DNA from: Oscillospiraceae bacterium
Lineage (GTDB): Bacteria; Bacillota; Clostridia; Oscillospirales; CAG-272
NCBI GenBank assembly: GCA_015064555.1
Contig: SVRZ01000010.1
Span: 1 to 64,000 of the forward strand
Length of the DNA: 64,000 bases
Direction of reading: 5' to 3'
Position numbers and translations under genes: made by a program. Positions 34,317-43,805 of this stretch are shown piece after piece. Every line of letters starts with the position of its first letter. The first letter of the stretch is position 1. Under the pieces are notes generated by a model. The model saw nothing but the letters and a program-made list of their open reading frames with translations. It was not told the DNA's origin and did not search any database.

Positions 34317-37300
34317 TTAAGCGGAGTAATTGTAGGTTATAGTGTATGAACCTGTACCTCCGTTCCAATAAGAGCCTTTCGATATAGCATTCCATTCTGA
34401 TTCCCTACCGGTGTATTTGATGCTTTGAAGGCTTGTGCAACCCCAGAACGCATAATCGCCGATGCTTGTTACGCTATTAGGGATGGTTATGCTTGTAAGG
34501 CTTCTGCAATCCGTGAACGTATTACCGCCGATGCTAGTAACGTTATCCGGGATAGTTATGCTTGTAAGGCTTGAGCATCTATAGAACGCATAATTGCCTA
34601 TGCTAGTAACGCTATCCGGGATTGTTACGCTTGTAAGGCTTGTGCAACCATTAAACGCAGAATTGCCAATGCTAGTAACGCTATCCGGGATGGTTATGCT
34701 TATAAGACTTGTGCAACCCGAGAACGCAGAATTGCCAATGCTAGTAACGCTATCCGGGATGGTTATGCTTGTAAGACTTGTGCAACCCCTGAACGCAGCA
34801 TTGCTGATGCTTGTTACGCTATCCGGAATAGTTATGCTTGTAATATTATCCTTATTATAGAATGCAAATTTATAAATTTGATAATTTCTGCCGTTATAGC
34901 TTTCAGGAAGAGTCAACTCCGTATCCTCCCCCGTATAACCAAGCAGATAATTGCCTTCTTCGCAGGAATAGAAGAGATAACCGTTCTTATTTACTATCTT
35001 GCTTTCTCCGGTATGTACTTCTATTGCATAATATCCTATATAGCCGTTACTCGAAGATCCAACAGTTATGATGAGATTGGAATGGTTGATTACTTCTACA
35101 AGTTTGCAGCAACCGTAGAACGCATCATCGCCGATGCTTGTAACGCCATCGCCGATAGTTATGCTCGTAAGGCTTGTGCAATCTTGGAACGCATAATTGC
35201 CGATACTTGTAACGCTATCCGGGATTATTATGCTTGTAAGACTTGTGCAACCCGAGAACGCCAAATCTCCTATGCTTGTTACACTATCCGGGATAGTCAC
35301 GCTTGTAAGGCTTGTGCAACCGCGGAACGCATCATTGCCGATACTTGTAACGCTATCCGGGATGGTTATGCTTGTAAGACTTGTGCAACCCGAGAACGCA
35401 GAATTGCCGATGCTTGTTACGCTATCCGGGATAGTTATGCTTGTAAGCTTTTCGCAACCGTAGAACGCATCATCTCCGATGCTTGTTCCTCCGGTTATAA
35501 TTACCGTCTTAATAGACTCAGGAACGTAAGTTTTATTGTTTGAATAAGCGCCAGCTCCGAATATATATCCAAAGTGAGTATTGCTCGTTCCATATTTTGT
35601 ATTACCAACAAAGGGAAGTGTTATGCTTGTAAGCTTTTCGCAACCGTAGAACGCATTATCGCCGATGCTTGTAACGCTATTCGGGATAGTTATGCTTGTA
35701 AGGTTTCTGCAACCGTGGAACGCCTCATCGCCTATGCTTGTAACGCTATCCGGGATTATTATGCTCGTAAGACTTGTGCAACCCCAGAACGCAAAACCAC
35801 CGATGCTTGTTACGCTATTTCCGATAGTTACGCTCGTAAGGCTTGTGCAATCCTCGAACGCAGAACGGCCGATGCTTGTTACGCTATCCGGGATGGTTAT
35901 GCTTGTAAGGCTTGTGCAATCCTCGAACGCAGAACTGCTGATGCTAGTAACGCCATCCGGGATAGTTATGCTTGTAAGCTTTTCGCAACCCGAGAACGCA
36001 TGAGAACATATAAATTTAGTTTCCGGAAGAAAATCGAATGAGGTTATCGATTTATTAATTACTTTGATTAATGCAACATATAGATTAGATTGGTTACCCA
36101 AATATAATGCATCAGAATATTCGTTGAACTGCAGATTACTGCAACCGGAGAACGCCTCATCCCCGATGCTTGTAACGCTATCCGGGATAGTTATGCTCGT
36201 AAGGCTTGAGCAATTATAGAACGCATATTTGCCGATGCTAGTAACGCCATCCGGGATAGTCACGCTTGTAAGGCTTGTACAACCATAGAACGCAAAATTG
36301 CCGATACATGTCACATCTTCAGGGATAACAAGCTCGGTTACAAGCTCACCGTTAAGGTAGAGTTTATGTGCATAACAAAGCGGATTCGCGGCTCCGTAGT
36401 CAAATGATATATTATACCATTTTGCTATATCAGTTATATGTACACTTGTGAGGCTTGTGCAACCGTAGAACGCCTTAAGGCCGATGCTTATAACGCTCTC
36501 CGGGATGGTTATGCTTGTAAGGCTTGTGCAATCCTCGAACGCAGAACTGCCGATGCTAGTAACGCTCTCCGGAATAGTTATGCTTGTAAGGCTGGAGCAA
36601 CCAAAGAACGCCTTAAGGCCGATGCTTGTAACACTGGTACCAATAGTTACACTTGTTAAGCTTGTGAAATTCTCAAATGAGTTATCGGAAATTTCACTGC
36701 CGCCGTTTATTATAACGCTCGTCAGATTGTCTTTGGGGATATAGGAAATTGCCGTTGTGGGAATTGTAGCAATTTTTATGGGGCAACCCTTGAACGCAGA
36801 ACTGCCTATGCTAGTAACGCTCTCCGGAATGGTTATGCTTGTAAGACTTGTGCAACCCGAGAACGCAGAACTGCCGATGCTTGTAACACTAGTACCAATA
36901 GTTACACTTGTAAGGCTTGTGCAACCAAAGAACGCAGAACTGCCGATGCTTGTAACACTGGTACCAATAGTTACACTTGTAAGGCTTGTGCAATCCTCGA
37001 ACGCAGAACTGCCAATGCTAGTAACGCTATCCGGGATGGTTATGCTTGTAAGACTTGTGCAATCCTCGAACGCAGAACTGCCGATGCTTGTAACGCTATC
37101 GGGGATAATAAGCTCGGTTACAAGCTCACCGTTAAGATAGAGGTTATTTGCATAATAAAGCGGATTGGCAGGTGAGTCATGAAACCATATATTACACCAT
37201 TTTGCTATGTCTGTTATATGTACGCTTGTAAGCTTTTCGCAACCGTAGAACGCAGAACCACCGATGCGTGTAACGCTATCCGGGATGGTTATGCTTGTAA

Positions 37301-40300
37301 GGCTTGTGCAATCCTTGAACGCATAAGAGTCAATGCTTGTTACGCTAACCGGTATGGTTATGCTTGTAAGGCTTGTGCAATCCTCGAACGCAGAACTGCC
37401 GATGCTTGTTACGCCATCCAGGATAGTTATGCTTGTAAGGCTTGTGCAACCCCGGAACGCAGAACTGCCGATACTTGTTACGCTATCAGGGATAGTTATG
37501 CTTCTAAGTCTTGTACAACCAGAGAACGCAGAATCGCCGATGATCATAACACTATCCGAGATAGTTATGATTGTGAGCCTGTAGCAATTCTTAAATGCTT
37601 CATTAGTAATTTCGTTTCCGCTACTGATAACAACCGTTGTCAGGTCAGCCTTTGGAATATGGGAAATTGCTGATGTAGGAATCGTAGCAAGTTTTATTGG
37701 ACAACTCTCGAACGCAGAACTGCCGATGCTTGTAACGCTATCCGGGATGATTATGCTTGTAAGGCTTGTGCAACCCCGGAACGCATCATATTCAATGCTT
37801 GTTACGCCATTACCGATATTCACGCTTGTAAGGCTTGTGCAATTTTCGAATGCCCGATAGCCAATGCTTGTAACGCTATCGGGGATATTTATGCTTGTAA
37901 GGTTTGAGCAACCATAGAACGCATAAGAGCCAATGCTTGTAACGCTATCTGGGATATTTATGCTTGTAAGGCTTGAGCAACCATAGAACGCATAAGAGTC
38001 AATGCTTGTAACGCTATCCGGGATGGTTATGCTTGTAAGACTTGTGCAACCCGAGAACGCAGAATTGCCAATGCTAGTAACGCTATCCGGGATAGTTATG
38101 TTCGTAAGGCTTGTGCAACCACGGAACGCATATTTGCCGATGCTTGTAACGCTCTCCGGAATAGTTATGCTTGTAAGGCTTGAGCAACCTTCAAACGCAG
38201 ACTCGTCGATGCTTGTTACGCTATTCGGGATAGTTATGCTTGTAAGCTTTTTACAACCATAGAATGCCCGATAGCCAATGTTTGTTACGCTATCCGGAAT
38301 AGTTATGCTTGCAAGGCTTGTGCAATCCTCGAACGCAGAACTGCCGATGCTTGTTACGCTATTCGGGATAGTTATGCTTGTAAGCTTTTTACAACCATAG
38401 AATGCCCGATAGCCAATGTTTGTTACGCTATCCGGAATATTTATACTTGCAAGGCTTGTGCAATCCTCGAACGCAGAACTGTCGATGCTTGTTATGCTAT
38501 TCGGGATAGTTATACTTGTAAGCTTTTCACAACCATAGAATGCCCGATAGCCGATGCTTGTAACGCTACCCGGGATAGTTATGCTCGTTAAGCTTGTGCA
38601 ATTCTTAAATGCATTACCGGGAATATCATTTCCTCCGTTGATTACAACGGTCGTCAAATTTTCTTTGGGGATATAGGAAATTGCCGTTGTGGGAATTGTA
38701 GCAGTTTTTATTGGGCAACCTTCAAATGCCTGATCGCCTATTCTTGTAACACTTGCGGGGATAACCACGCCGGTTACGTTATTTTTATTAGCGAAGGCAC
38801 GATTATGAATCTCATAATTTTGTCCGTCATAACTTTCGGGCAATGTAAGCGTTGTATCATTGCCTACGTAAGTCAAGAGATAATTTACATTCTCACTTGT
38901 ATAGAATAAATAATCGTCTATATTTATTACGTTGATTTCTCCGGTATGTACTATCAAGGCATAATATGCTACATATCCGTAATCGGTGGTTCCCGCTATT
39001 ATGTCGAGAGAGGATTTGTTTATTACTTCAACTAGATTTAAGCAACCGTAGAACGCATCGCTACCGATGCTAGTAATGCTATTCGGAATGGTTATGCTTG
39101 TAAGGCTAGAACAATTCTTAAATGCATTATCGGGAATTTCATTTCCGCCGTTGATTACAATGGTCGTCAGTTTAGCTTTTGGGATATCAGAAATCGCCGT
39201 GGTGGGAATTGTAGCAATTTTTATGGGACAACCATCAAACGCATAATTGCCAATGCTTGTAACGCTATCCGGGATAGTTACGCTTGTAAGGCTTGTGCAA
39301 TTTTCAAATGCCCTAGAGCCTATGCTAATAACGCTATCCGGAATAGTTATGCTTGTAAGGCTTGTGCAATTTTCGAATGCCCGATAGCCAATGCTTGTAA
39401 CGCTATTCGGGATTAGCAATTCGGTTACAAGTTTACCATCAAGATAGAGGTTATGTGCATAATAAAGCGGATTGGCAAAGCTACCCCCAAATGAAATATT
39501 GCACCACTTTTCTATGTCGGTTATGTGTACGCTTGTAAGACCGGAGCAACCTTCAAATGCTTCATTGGTGATTTTTGTTATGCTATCCGGAATAGTTATG
39601 CTTGTAAGCTTTTCACAACCATAGAATGCCCGATAGCCAATGCTTGTAACGCTATCCGGGATGGTTATGCTCGTTAGCATTTCGCAACCACTAAATGTAT
39701 AATCGGGAATATTATTGCCTCCGTTTATTAAAACGGTTGTAAGGTTATCTTTTTCAATATAAGAAATTGTTGATGTGGGAATTGTAGCAATTTTTATGGG
39801 GCAACCCGAAAACGCACCTTCACCTATACTCGTTACACTATCTGTGATAGTTAAACTTGTAAGGCTTGTGCAACCGCGGAACGCATAATTGCCGATACTT
39901 GTAACGCTATGTGGAATAGTTATGCTTGTAAGCCCAGAGCAGCCTTCGAACGTAGAAACGCCTATGCTTGTAACGCTATCCGGGATGGTTACGCTTGTTA
40001 GCTTAACGCAATTTTTAAACACATAATCGCTGATACTTGTTATACTATTGGGGATAATTATGCTTGTAAGACTTGAACAACCGCCAAACGCACTACTTGC
40101 TATTGAAGTTACGTTATTGGATATAACTATTCCGGAAAGGGCAGAGCAACCGTAGAACGCACCACTGCCGATGCTAATAACGCTATCCGGGATGGTTATG
40201 CTTGTAAGGCTTGTGCAATCTCTGAACATGTTATCACTTATCGAGCTAATACCTGCAGGTAAAGATATATTTGCAAGACTTGAACAATAAGCAAATGCAT

Positions 40301-43300
40301 AATTGTCTATGCTTGTAACGCTATCCGGGATAGTTATGCCGGAAAGACTCGAACAATAGGCGAACGCAAACCTGGCTATGCTTGTAACGCTATTCGGGAT
40401 GGTTATGCTTGTAAGATTTGAGCAACCGGAGAACGCAGAACTGCCGATGCTTGTAACGCTATCGCCGATAGTTACGCTTGTAAGGCTTGTGCAACCTCGG
40501 AACGCATCATCGCCGATGCTTGTAACGCTATTCGGGATAGTTATGCTTGTAAGGCTAGCGCAACCTTCAAACGCATGATCGTCGATGCTTGTTACGCTAT
40601 CCGGGATAGTAATACTTGTGATGCCGGAGCAATTATTGAAAGCACCATAATGAATATTTCCTCCGGTGACGGTTACCGATTTAAGGCTTGACGGAATATA
40701 GCAAATAATATACTGATCGGATTGAGATCCATACCATTGTATAGTTTTAATGCCGCCTTCAAACTCAGTTGATCCAAATATAACTCCAAGAGGTCTTGGA
40801 TACGCGCCGTTTGTTACTATATTGTTACCTATAAATGGAAGTGTAATACTTTCAAGAGAAGAACAGCGAGAAAAAGCAGAACCGCCAATGTATGTAACAT
40901 TATCGGGAATAGTAATGCCGGTAAGGCTTGAGCAACCGGCGAATGCATAACGACCGATGCTTGTAACGCTGGTACCAATAGTTACACTTGTTAAGCTTGT
41001 GAAATTCTCAAATGAGTTATCGGAAATTTCACTGCCGCCGTTTATTATAACGGTCGTCAGATTGTCTTTGGGGATATAGGAAATTGCCGTTGTGGGAATT
41101 GTAGCAATTTTTATGGGGCAGCCGGTGAACGCATCATTGCCGATGCTAGTAACGCCGCTGGGAATGGTTATGCTTGTAAGGCTTGAGTAACCGTAAAACG
41201 CAGAACCGCCGATGCTCGTCACACCTTCGGGGATAACAAGCTCGGTTACAAGCTCACCGTTAACGTAAAGATTATCCGCATAATAAAGAGGATTAGAGTT
41301 ATAACCATTGAATGAAATAGCGCACCATTTTGCTATATCCGTTATGTATACATCGGTAAGGCTTGAGCAACCGTAAAACGCAGAACTGCCTATGCTTGTT
41401 ATACTATTCGGGATTGTTATGGTCTTAAGGCTCGCGCAATTTTTGAATGCATCATCGGGTATTTCGCTTCCGCAGCTTATTATTACAGTAATAAGCCTTT
41501 CATCCGGAATTGATGAAATTGCTGATGTAGGAATTGTAGCAATTTCTATTGGACAACTCGAGAATGCAAAGTCGCCAATAGCTGTAACACTATCACCGAT
41601 AGTCACATTCGTAAGACCGGAGCAACCTTTAAATGCATACGTGCCTATACTTGTAACACTATTCGGGATAGTTATGCTTGTAAGGCTTGTGCAACCATAG
41701 AATGCCTGATCGTCTATGCTTGTTATGCTATCTGGAATAGTTATGCTTGTAAGGTTATGGCAGTTGTAGAATGCCTGACTTTTGATGCTCGTTCCGCCGT
41801 TTATTACAACTGTTGTAAGGTTATCTTTTTTAATATAGGAAATTGCCAATGCGGGAATTGTAGCAATTTTTATGGGGCAACCAGTGAACGCACCACTGCC
41901 GATGCTTGTAACGCTAGCGGGAATAATTACGCTTGTAAGGCTTGAGCAACCAGAGAATGCCTCATCACCGATGCTTGTAACGCTAGCGGGAATAATTACG
42001 CTTGTAAGGCTTGTGCAACCGTAGAACGCATCATTGCCAATGCTTGTCACACCTTCGGGGATAACAAGCTCGGTTACAAGCTCACCGTTAACGTAAAGAT
42101 TATCCGCATAATAAAGAGGATTAGAGTTATAACCATTGAATGAAATAGCGCACCATTTTGCTATATCCGTTATGTATACATCGGTAAGGCTTGAGCAGCC
42201 AGAGAACGCCCCATAACCGATGCTTGTAACGCTAGCGGGAATAATTACGCTTGTAAGGCTTGAGCAACCAGAGAACGCCCCATCACCGATGCTTGTAACG
42301 CTATCCGGGATAGTTATGCTCGTTAGCATTTCGCAACGACTAAATGCATAATCGGGAATATTATTTCCTCCGTTTATTAAAACGGTTGTAAGGCTTGAGC
42401 AACCGTAGAACGCACCGCTGCCGATGCTAATAACGCTATCCGGGATGGTTATGCTTGTAAGGCTTGTGCAACCATCGAACGCAGACTCTCCGATGCTTGT
42501 TATGCTATTCGGAATGGTTATACTGGTTAGCTGATTGGCGACGGAAAATACATAATCTCGGATGCTCTTTACAGGAAGCTCTTTGTATACTGCGGGAATC
42601 TGCAAGTCGGTAGTTTCGGCATAATCAGGATGGTAGCCAACTACTATATAATAGGTCTCATCATCGCTTAAATCATACACCAAACCATCGGGTGATATAG
42701 TAGCATATATTGCATGGCACTCTTCGCAACGGCCATCGCCGTCTTTATCAAAATGCTCGCAATAAAGCCCGCATATTGTGCATTCATTTCCTACGAAGAC
42801 GTGCTCGCAGAGACCGTCATCGAATGACTCTCTGCACTTATCGCAAAGAAGGTCATCATCGGCATCGATATGTTCGCAAGTAGGCACGTAATTGGGATCG
42901 GACTCTCCGCACTTGGTGCATTCGCCGTTTACGAAGCTATGCTCACAAGGCAGTACGGGATCATCCTCGTTATCCCTTCCGTCATCAAAAGCCTCCCCAC
43001 ACTTATCACAGAGAAGGTCATCATCGGCGTCGATATGTTCGCAAGGAGGCACGTAATTGGGATCGACCTCTCCACACTTGGTGCATTCGCCGTTTACGAA
43101 GCTATGGTCACAAGGCAGTACGGGATCATCTTCGTTATCCCTTCCGTCATCGAATGACTCTCCGCACTTATCGCAGAGAAGGTCATCATCGGCGTCGATA
43201 TGTTCGCATGGAGGTACGTAATTTGGATCGACCTCTCCACACTTGGTGCATTCGCCGTTTACGAAGCTATGCTCACAAGGCAGTACGGGATCATCTTCGT

Positions 43301-43481
43301 TGTCCCTTCCGTCATCGAATGACTCCCCACACTTATCGCAGAGAAGGTCATCGTCGGCATCTCTGTGCTCACAGACGTCGTTCCCGCCGCCCAGCAGTCC
43401 CGCGATATCACATGCAGACAATGCACAAACGGAAATCGTAAGAGCCATTAATAATGCCAAAAAAGTAGTAATTCTTTTCAT
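34317..43481 (-). CDS. Giant BspA-type leucine-rich repeat lipoprotein (3054 residues)
   Basis: The signal peptide ends in lipobox LSAC (Cys24), so the protein is lipid-anchored and outside. Residues about 36-245 hold acidic, Cys-rich units (CEHxDADDDLLCDKCGE, CEHSFVNGECTKCGE), four or more in tandem and probably metal-binding. From about 290 to the end come roughly a hundred LRR_5 units of 23 residues (SITIPDSVTSIGxxAFxGCTSL). Three other modules interrupt them repeatedly: TTAISYIPKDNLTTVxINGG, ITDIAKWCxISF with LYYANNLYLNGELVTELxIP, and strand-rich spacers near residues 1415, 1480 and 2780. It ends SYTITYNYSA with no cell-wall anchor. The repeats are near-identical in DNA, so copy number may vary. 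Adhesion or host-protein binding is likely by family. Confidence 0.92.
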   Translation of the reverse strand: MKRITTFLALLMALTISVCALSACDIAGLLGGGNDVCEHRDADDDLLCDKCGESFDDGRDNEDDPVLPCEHSFVNGECTKCGEVDPNYVPPCEHIDADDDLLCDKCGESFDDGRDNEDDPVLPCDHSFVNGECTKCGEVDPNYVPPCEHIDADDDLLCDKCGEAFDDGRDNEDDPVLPCEHSFVNGECTKCGESDPNYVPTCEHIDADDDLLCDKCRESFDDGLCEHVFVGNECTICGLYCEHFDKDGDGRCEECHAIYATISPDGLVYDLSDDETYYIVVGYHPDYAETTDLQIPAVYKELPVKSIRDYVFSVANQLTSITIPNSITSIGESAFDGCTSLTSITIPDSVISIGSGAFYGCSSLTTVLINGGNNIPDYAFSRCEMLTSITIPDSVTSIGDGAFSGCSSLTSVIIPASVTSIGYGAFSGCSSLTDVYITDIAKWCAISFNGYNSNPLYYADNLYVNGELVTELVIPEGVTSIGNDAFYGCTSLTSVIIPASVTSIGDEAFSGCSSLTSVIIPASVTSIGSGAFTGCPIKIATIPALAISYIKKDNLTTVVINGGTSIKSQAFYNCHNLTSITIPDSITSIDDQAFYGCTSLTSITIPNSVTSIGTYAFKGCSGLTNVTIGDSVTAIGDFAFSSCPIEIATIPTSAISSIPDERLITVIISCGSEIPDDAFKNCASLKTITIPNSITSIGSSAFYGCSSLTDVYITDIAKWCAISFNGYNSNPLYYADNLYVNGELVTELVIPEGVTSIGGSAFYGYSSLTSITIPSGVTSIGNDAFTGCPIKIATIPTTAISYIPKDNLTTVIINGGSEISDNSFENFTSLTSVTIGTSVTSIGRYAFAGCSSLTGITIPDNVTYIGGSAFSRCSSLESITLPFIGNNIVTNGAYPRPLGVIFGSTEFEGGIKTIQWYGSQSDQYIICYIPSSLKSVTVTGGNIHYGAFNNCSGITSITIPDSVTSIDDHAFEGCASLTSITIPNSVTSIGDDAFRGCTSLTSVTIGDSVTSIGSSAFSGCSNLTSITIPNSVTSIARFAFAYCSSLSGITIPDSVTSIDNYAFAYCSSLANISLPAGISSISDNMFRDCTSLTSITIPDSVISIGSGAFYGCSALSGIVISNNVTSIASSAFGGCSSLTSIIIPNSITSISDYVFKNCVKLTSVTIPDSVTSIGVSTFEGCSGLTSITIPHSVTSIGNYAFRGCTSLTSLTITDSVTSIGEGAFSGCPIKIATIPTSTISYIEKDNLTTVLINGGNNIPDYTFSGCEMLTSITIPDSVTSIGYRAFYGCEKLTSITIPDSITKITNEAFEGCSGLTSVHITDIEKWCNISFGGSFANPLYYAHNLYLDGKLVTELLIPNSVTSIGYRAFENCTSLTSITIPDSVISIGSRAFENCTSLTSVTIPDSVTSIGNYAFDGCPIKIATIPTTAISDIPKAKLTTIVINGGNEIPDNAFKNCSSLTSITIPNSITSIGSDAFYGCLNLVEVINKSSLDIIAGTTDYGYVAYYALIVHTGEINVINIDDYLFYTSENVNYLLTYVGNDTTLTLPESYDGQNYEIHNRAFANKNNVTGVVIPASVTRIGDQAFEGCPIKTATIPTTAISYIPKENLTTVVINGGNDIPGNAFKNCTSLTSITIPGSVTSIGYRAFYGCEKLTSITIPNSITSIDSSAFEDCTSLASINIPDSVTNIGYRAFYGCKKLTSITIPNSVTSIGSSAFEDCTSLASITIPDSVTNIGYRAFYGCKKLTSITIPNSVTSIDESAFEGCSSLTSITIPESVTSIGKYAFRGCTSLTNITIPDSVTSIGNSAFSGCTSLTSITIPDSVTSIDSYAFYGCSSLTSINIPDSVTSIGSYAFYGCSNLTSINIPDSVTSIGYRAFENCTSLTSVNIGNGVTSIEYDAFRGCTSLTSIIIPDSVTSIGSSAFESCPIKLATIPTSAISHIPKADLTTVVISSGNEITNEAFKNCYRLTIITISDSVMIIGDSAFSGCTRLRSITIPDSVTSIGSSAFRGCTSLTSITILDGVTSIGSSAFEDCTSLTSITIPVSVTSIDSYAFKDCTSLTSITIPDSVTRIGGSAFYGCEKLTSVHITDIAKWCNIWFHDSPANPLYYANNLYLNGELVTELIIPDSVTSIGSSAFEDCTSLTSITIPDSVTSIGSSAFEDCTSLTSVTIGTSVTSIGSSAFFGCTSLTSVTIGTSVTSIGSSAFSGCTSLTSITIPESVTSIGSSAFKGCPIKIATIPTTAISYIPKDNLTSVIINGGSEISDNSFENFTSLTSVTIGTSVTSIGLKAFFGCSSLTSITIPESVTSIGSSAFEDCTSLTSITIPESVISIGLKAFYGCTSLTSVHITDIAKWYNISFDYGAANPLCYAHKLYLNGELVTELVIPEDVTCIGNFAFYGCTSLTSVTIPDGVTSIGKYAFYNCSSLTSITIPDSVTSIGDEAFSGCSNLQFNEYSDALYLGNQSNLYVALIKVINKSITSFDFLPETKFICSHAFSGCEKLTSITIPDGVTSISSSAFEDCTSLTSITIPDSVTSIGRSAFEDCTSLTSVTIGNSVTSIGGFAFWGCTSLTSIIIPDSVTSIGDEAFHGCRNLTSITIPNSVTSIGDNAFYGCEKLTSITLPFVGNTKYGTSNTHFGYIFGAGAYSNNKTYVPESIKTVIITGGTSIGDDAFYGCEKLTSITIPDSVTSIGNSAFSGCTSLTSITIPDSVTSIGNDAFRGCTSLTSVTIPDSVTSIGDLAFSGCTSLTSIIIPDSVTSIGNYAFQDCTSLTSITIGDGVTSIGDDAFYGCCKLVEVINHSNLIITVGSSSNGYIGYYAIEVHTGESKIVNKNGYLFYSCEEGNYLLGYTGEDTELTLPESYNGRNYQIYKFAFYNKDNITSITIPDSVTSISNAAFRGCTSLTSITIPDSVTSIGNSAFSGCTSLISITIPDSVTSIGNSAFNGCTSLTSVTIPDSVTSIGNYAFYRCSSLTSITIPDNVTSIGGNTFTDCRSLTSITIPNSVTSIGDYAFWGCTSLQSIKYTGRESEWNAISKGSYWNGGTGSYTITYNYSA

Positions 43482-43522
43482 AGCCTGTCTTTCCTTTCTT
43501 GATTAAAATGAAGATAAAATAA

Positions 43523-43672
43523 AAAATGCGCTCGCAAAGCGAGCGCACCTCCAATTAAAGCACTTCACTTTGCTGCGACACAAAACCTCTCACATAAGGA
43601 TATGAAAAGATAGGAAGTACTAAAAAATGGCATAGTACACCCTTACGTGAGAATATTTGGTTTTATGTCGCA
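43523..43672 (-). ncRNA. Structured leader with intrinsic terminator before the giant LRR gene
   Basis: On the minus strand the transcript would begin GCTGCGACATAAAACC and fold back on GGTTTTGTGTCGCAGC (43573-43588). The second stem CTCACGTAAGG/CCTTATGTGAG is separated from the first by a seven-base bulge, and a third, GTACTA/TAGTAC, lies in the apical part. About 25 bases later a perfect hairpin TGCGCTCGC/GCGAGCGCA (43527-43547) is followed by TTTTTTATTTT. The ribosome site AAAGGAAAG of the giant gene comes next and no second promoter is visible, so readthrough must be controlled or the RNA is a separate small RNA. I do not recognise the class. Confidence 0.7.
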
Positions 43673-43677
43673 GCCCC

Positions 43678-43706
43678 ATTATAGCACTTATTAATTCATT
43701 TGTCAA
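43678..43706 (-). promoter_or_regulatory. Consensus promoter of the leader and giant LRR gene
   Basis: Perfect TTGACA (43701-43706), 17 bases, perfect TATAAT (43678-43683), minus strand. Transcription should begin at the first base of the leader stem. Confidence 0.9.
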
Positions 43707-43747
43707 TGCATATTAATCTCTAAATGTAAATAAATATATAGACATTA

Positions 43748-43782
43748 AAAGGCGAAGCCCGTAACAGTGCGGCTTCGCCTTT
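43748..43782 (-). terminator. Terminator of the upp-rluA transcript
   Basis: AAAGGCGAAGCC pairs with GGCTTCGCCTTT (12 bp), then TTTTAA on the minus strand. It insulates the LRR promoter from the genes before it. Confidence 0.85.
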
Positions 43783-43805
43783 AATATGCTTTGTATCATA
43801 TCACC

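Noticed and set aside
34594-41945. Many long plus-strand open frames rich in MLVTLSGIVMLVRL repeats inside the giant gene
   Set aside because: They are the complement of the LRR codon repeats; each is broken, has no ribosome site, and its repetitive sequence follows directly from the minus-strand gene.
34317-42500. CRISPR-like periodic DNA repeats
   Set aside because: The period is 69 bases (23 codons), the units form one open frame, and there are no unique spacers between constant repeats.
43523-43672. 6S RNA or c-di-GMP riboswitch as the identity of the leader of the giant gene
   Set aside because: It is shorter than typical 6S RNA and lacks a clear central bubble of the right form; c-di-GMP aptamer core sequences are absent. 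Left as unassigned.
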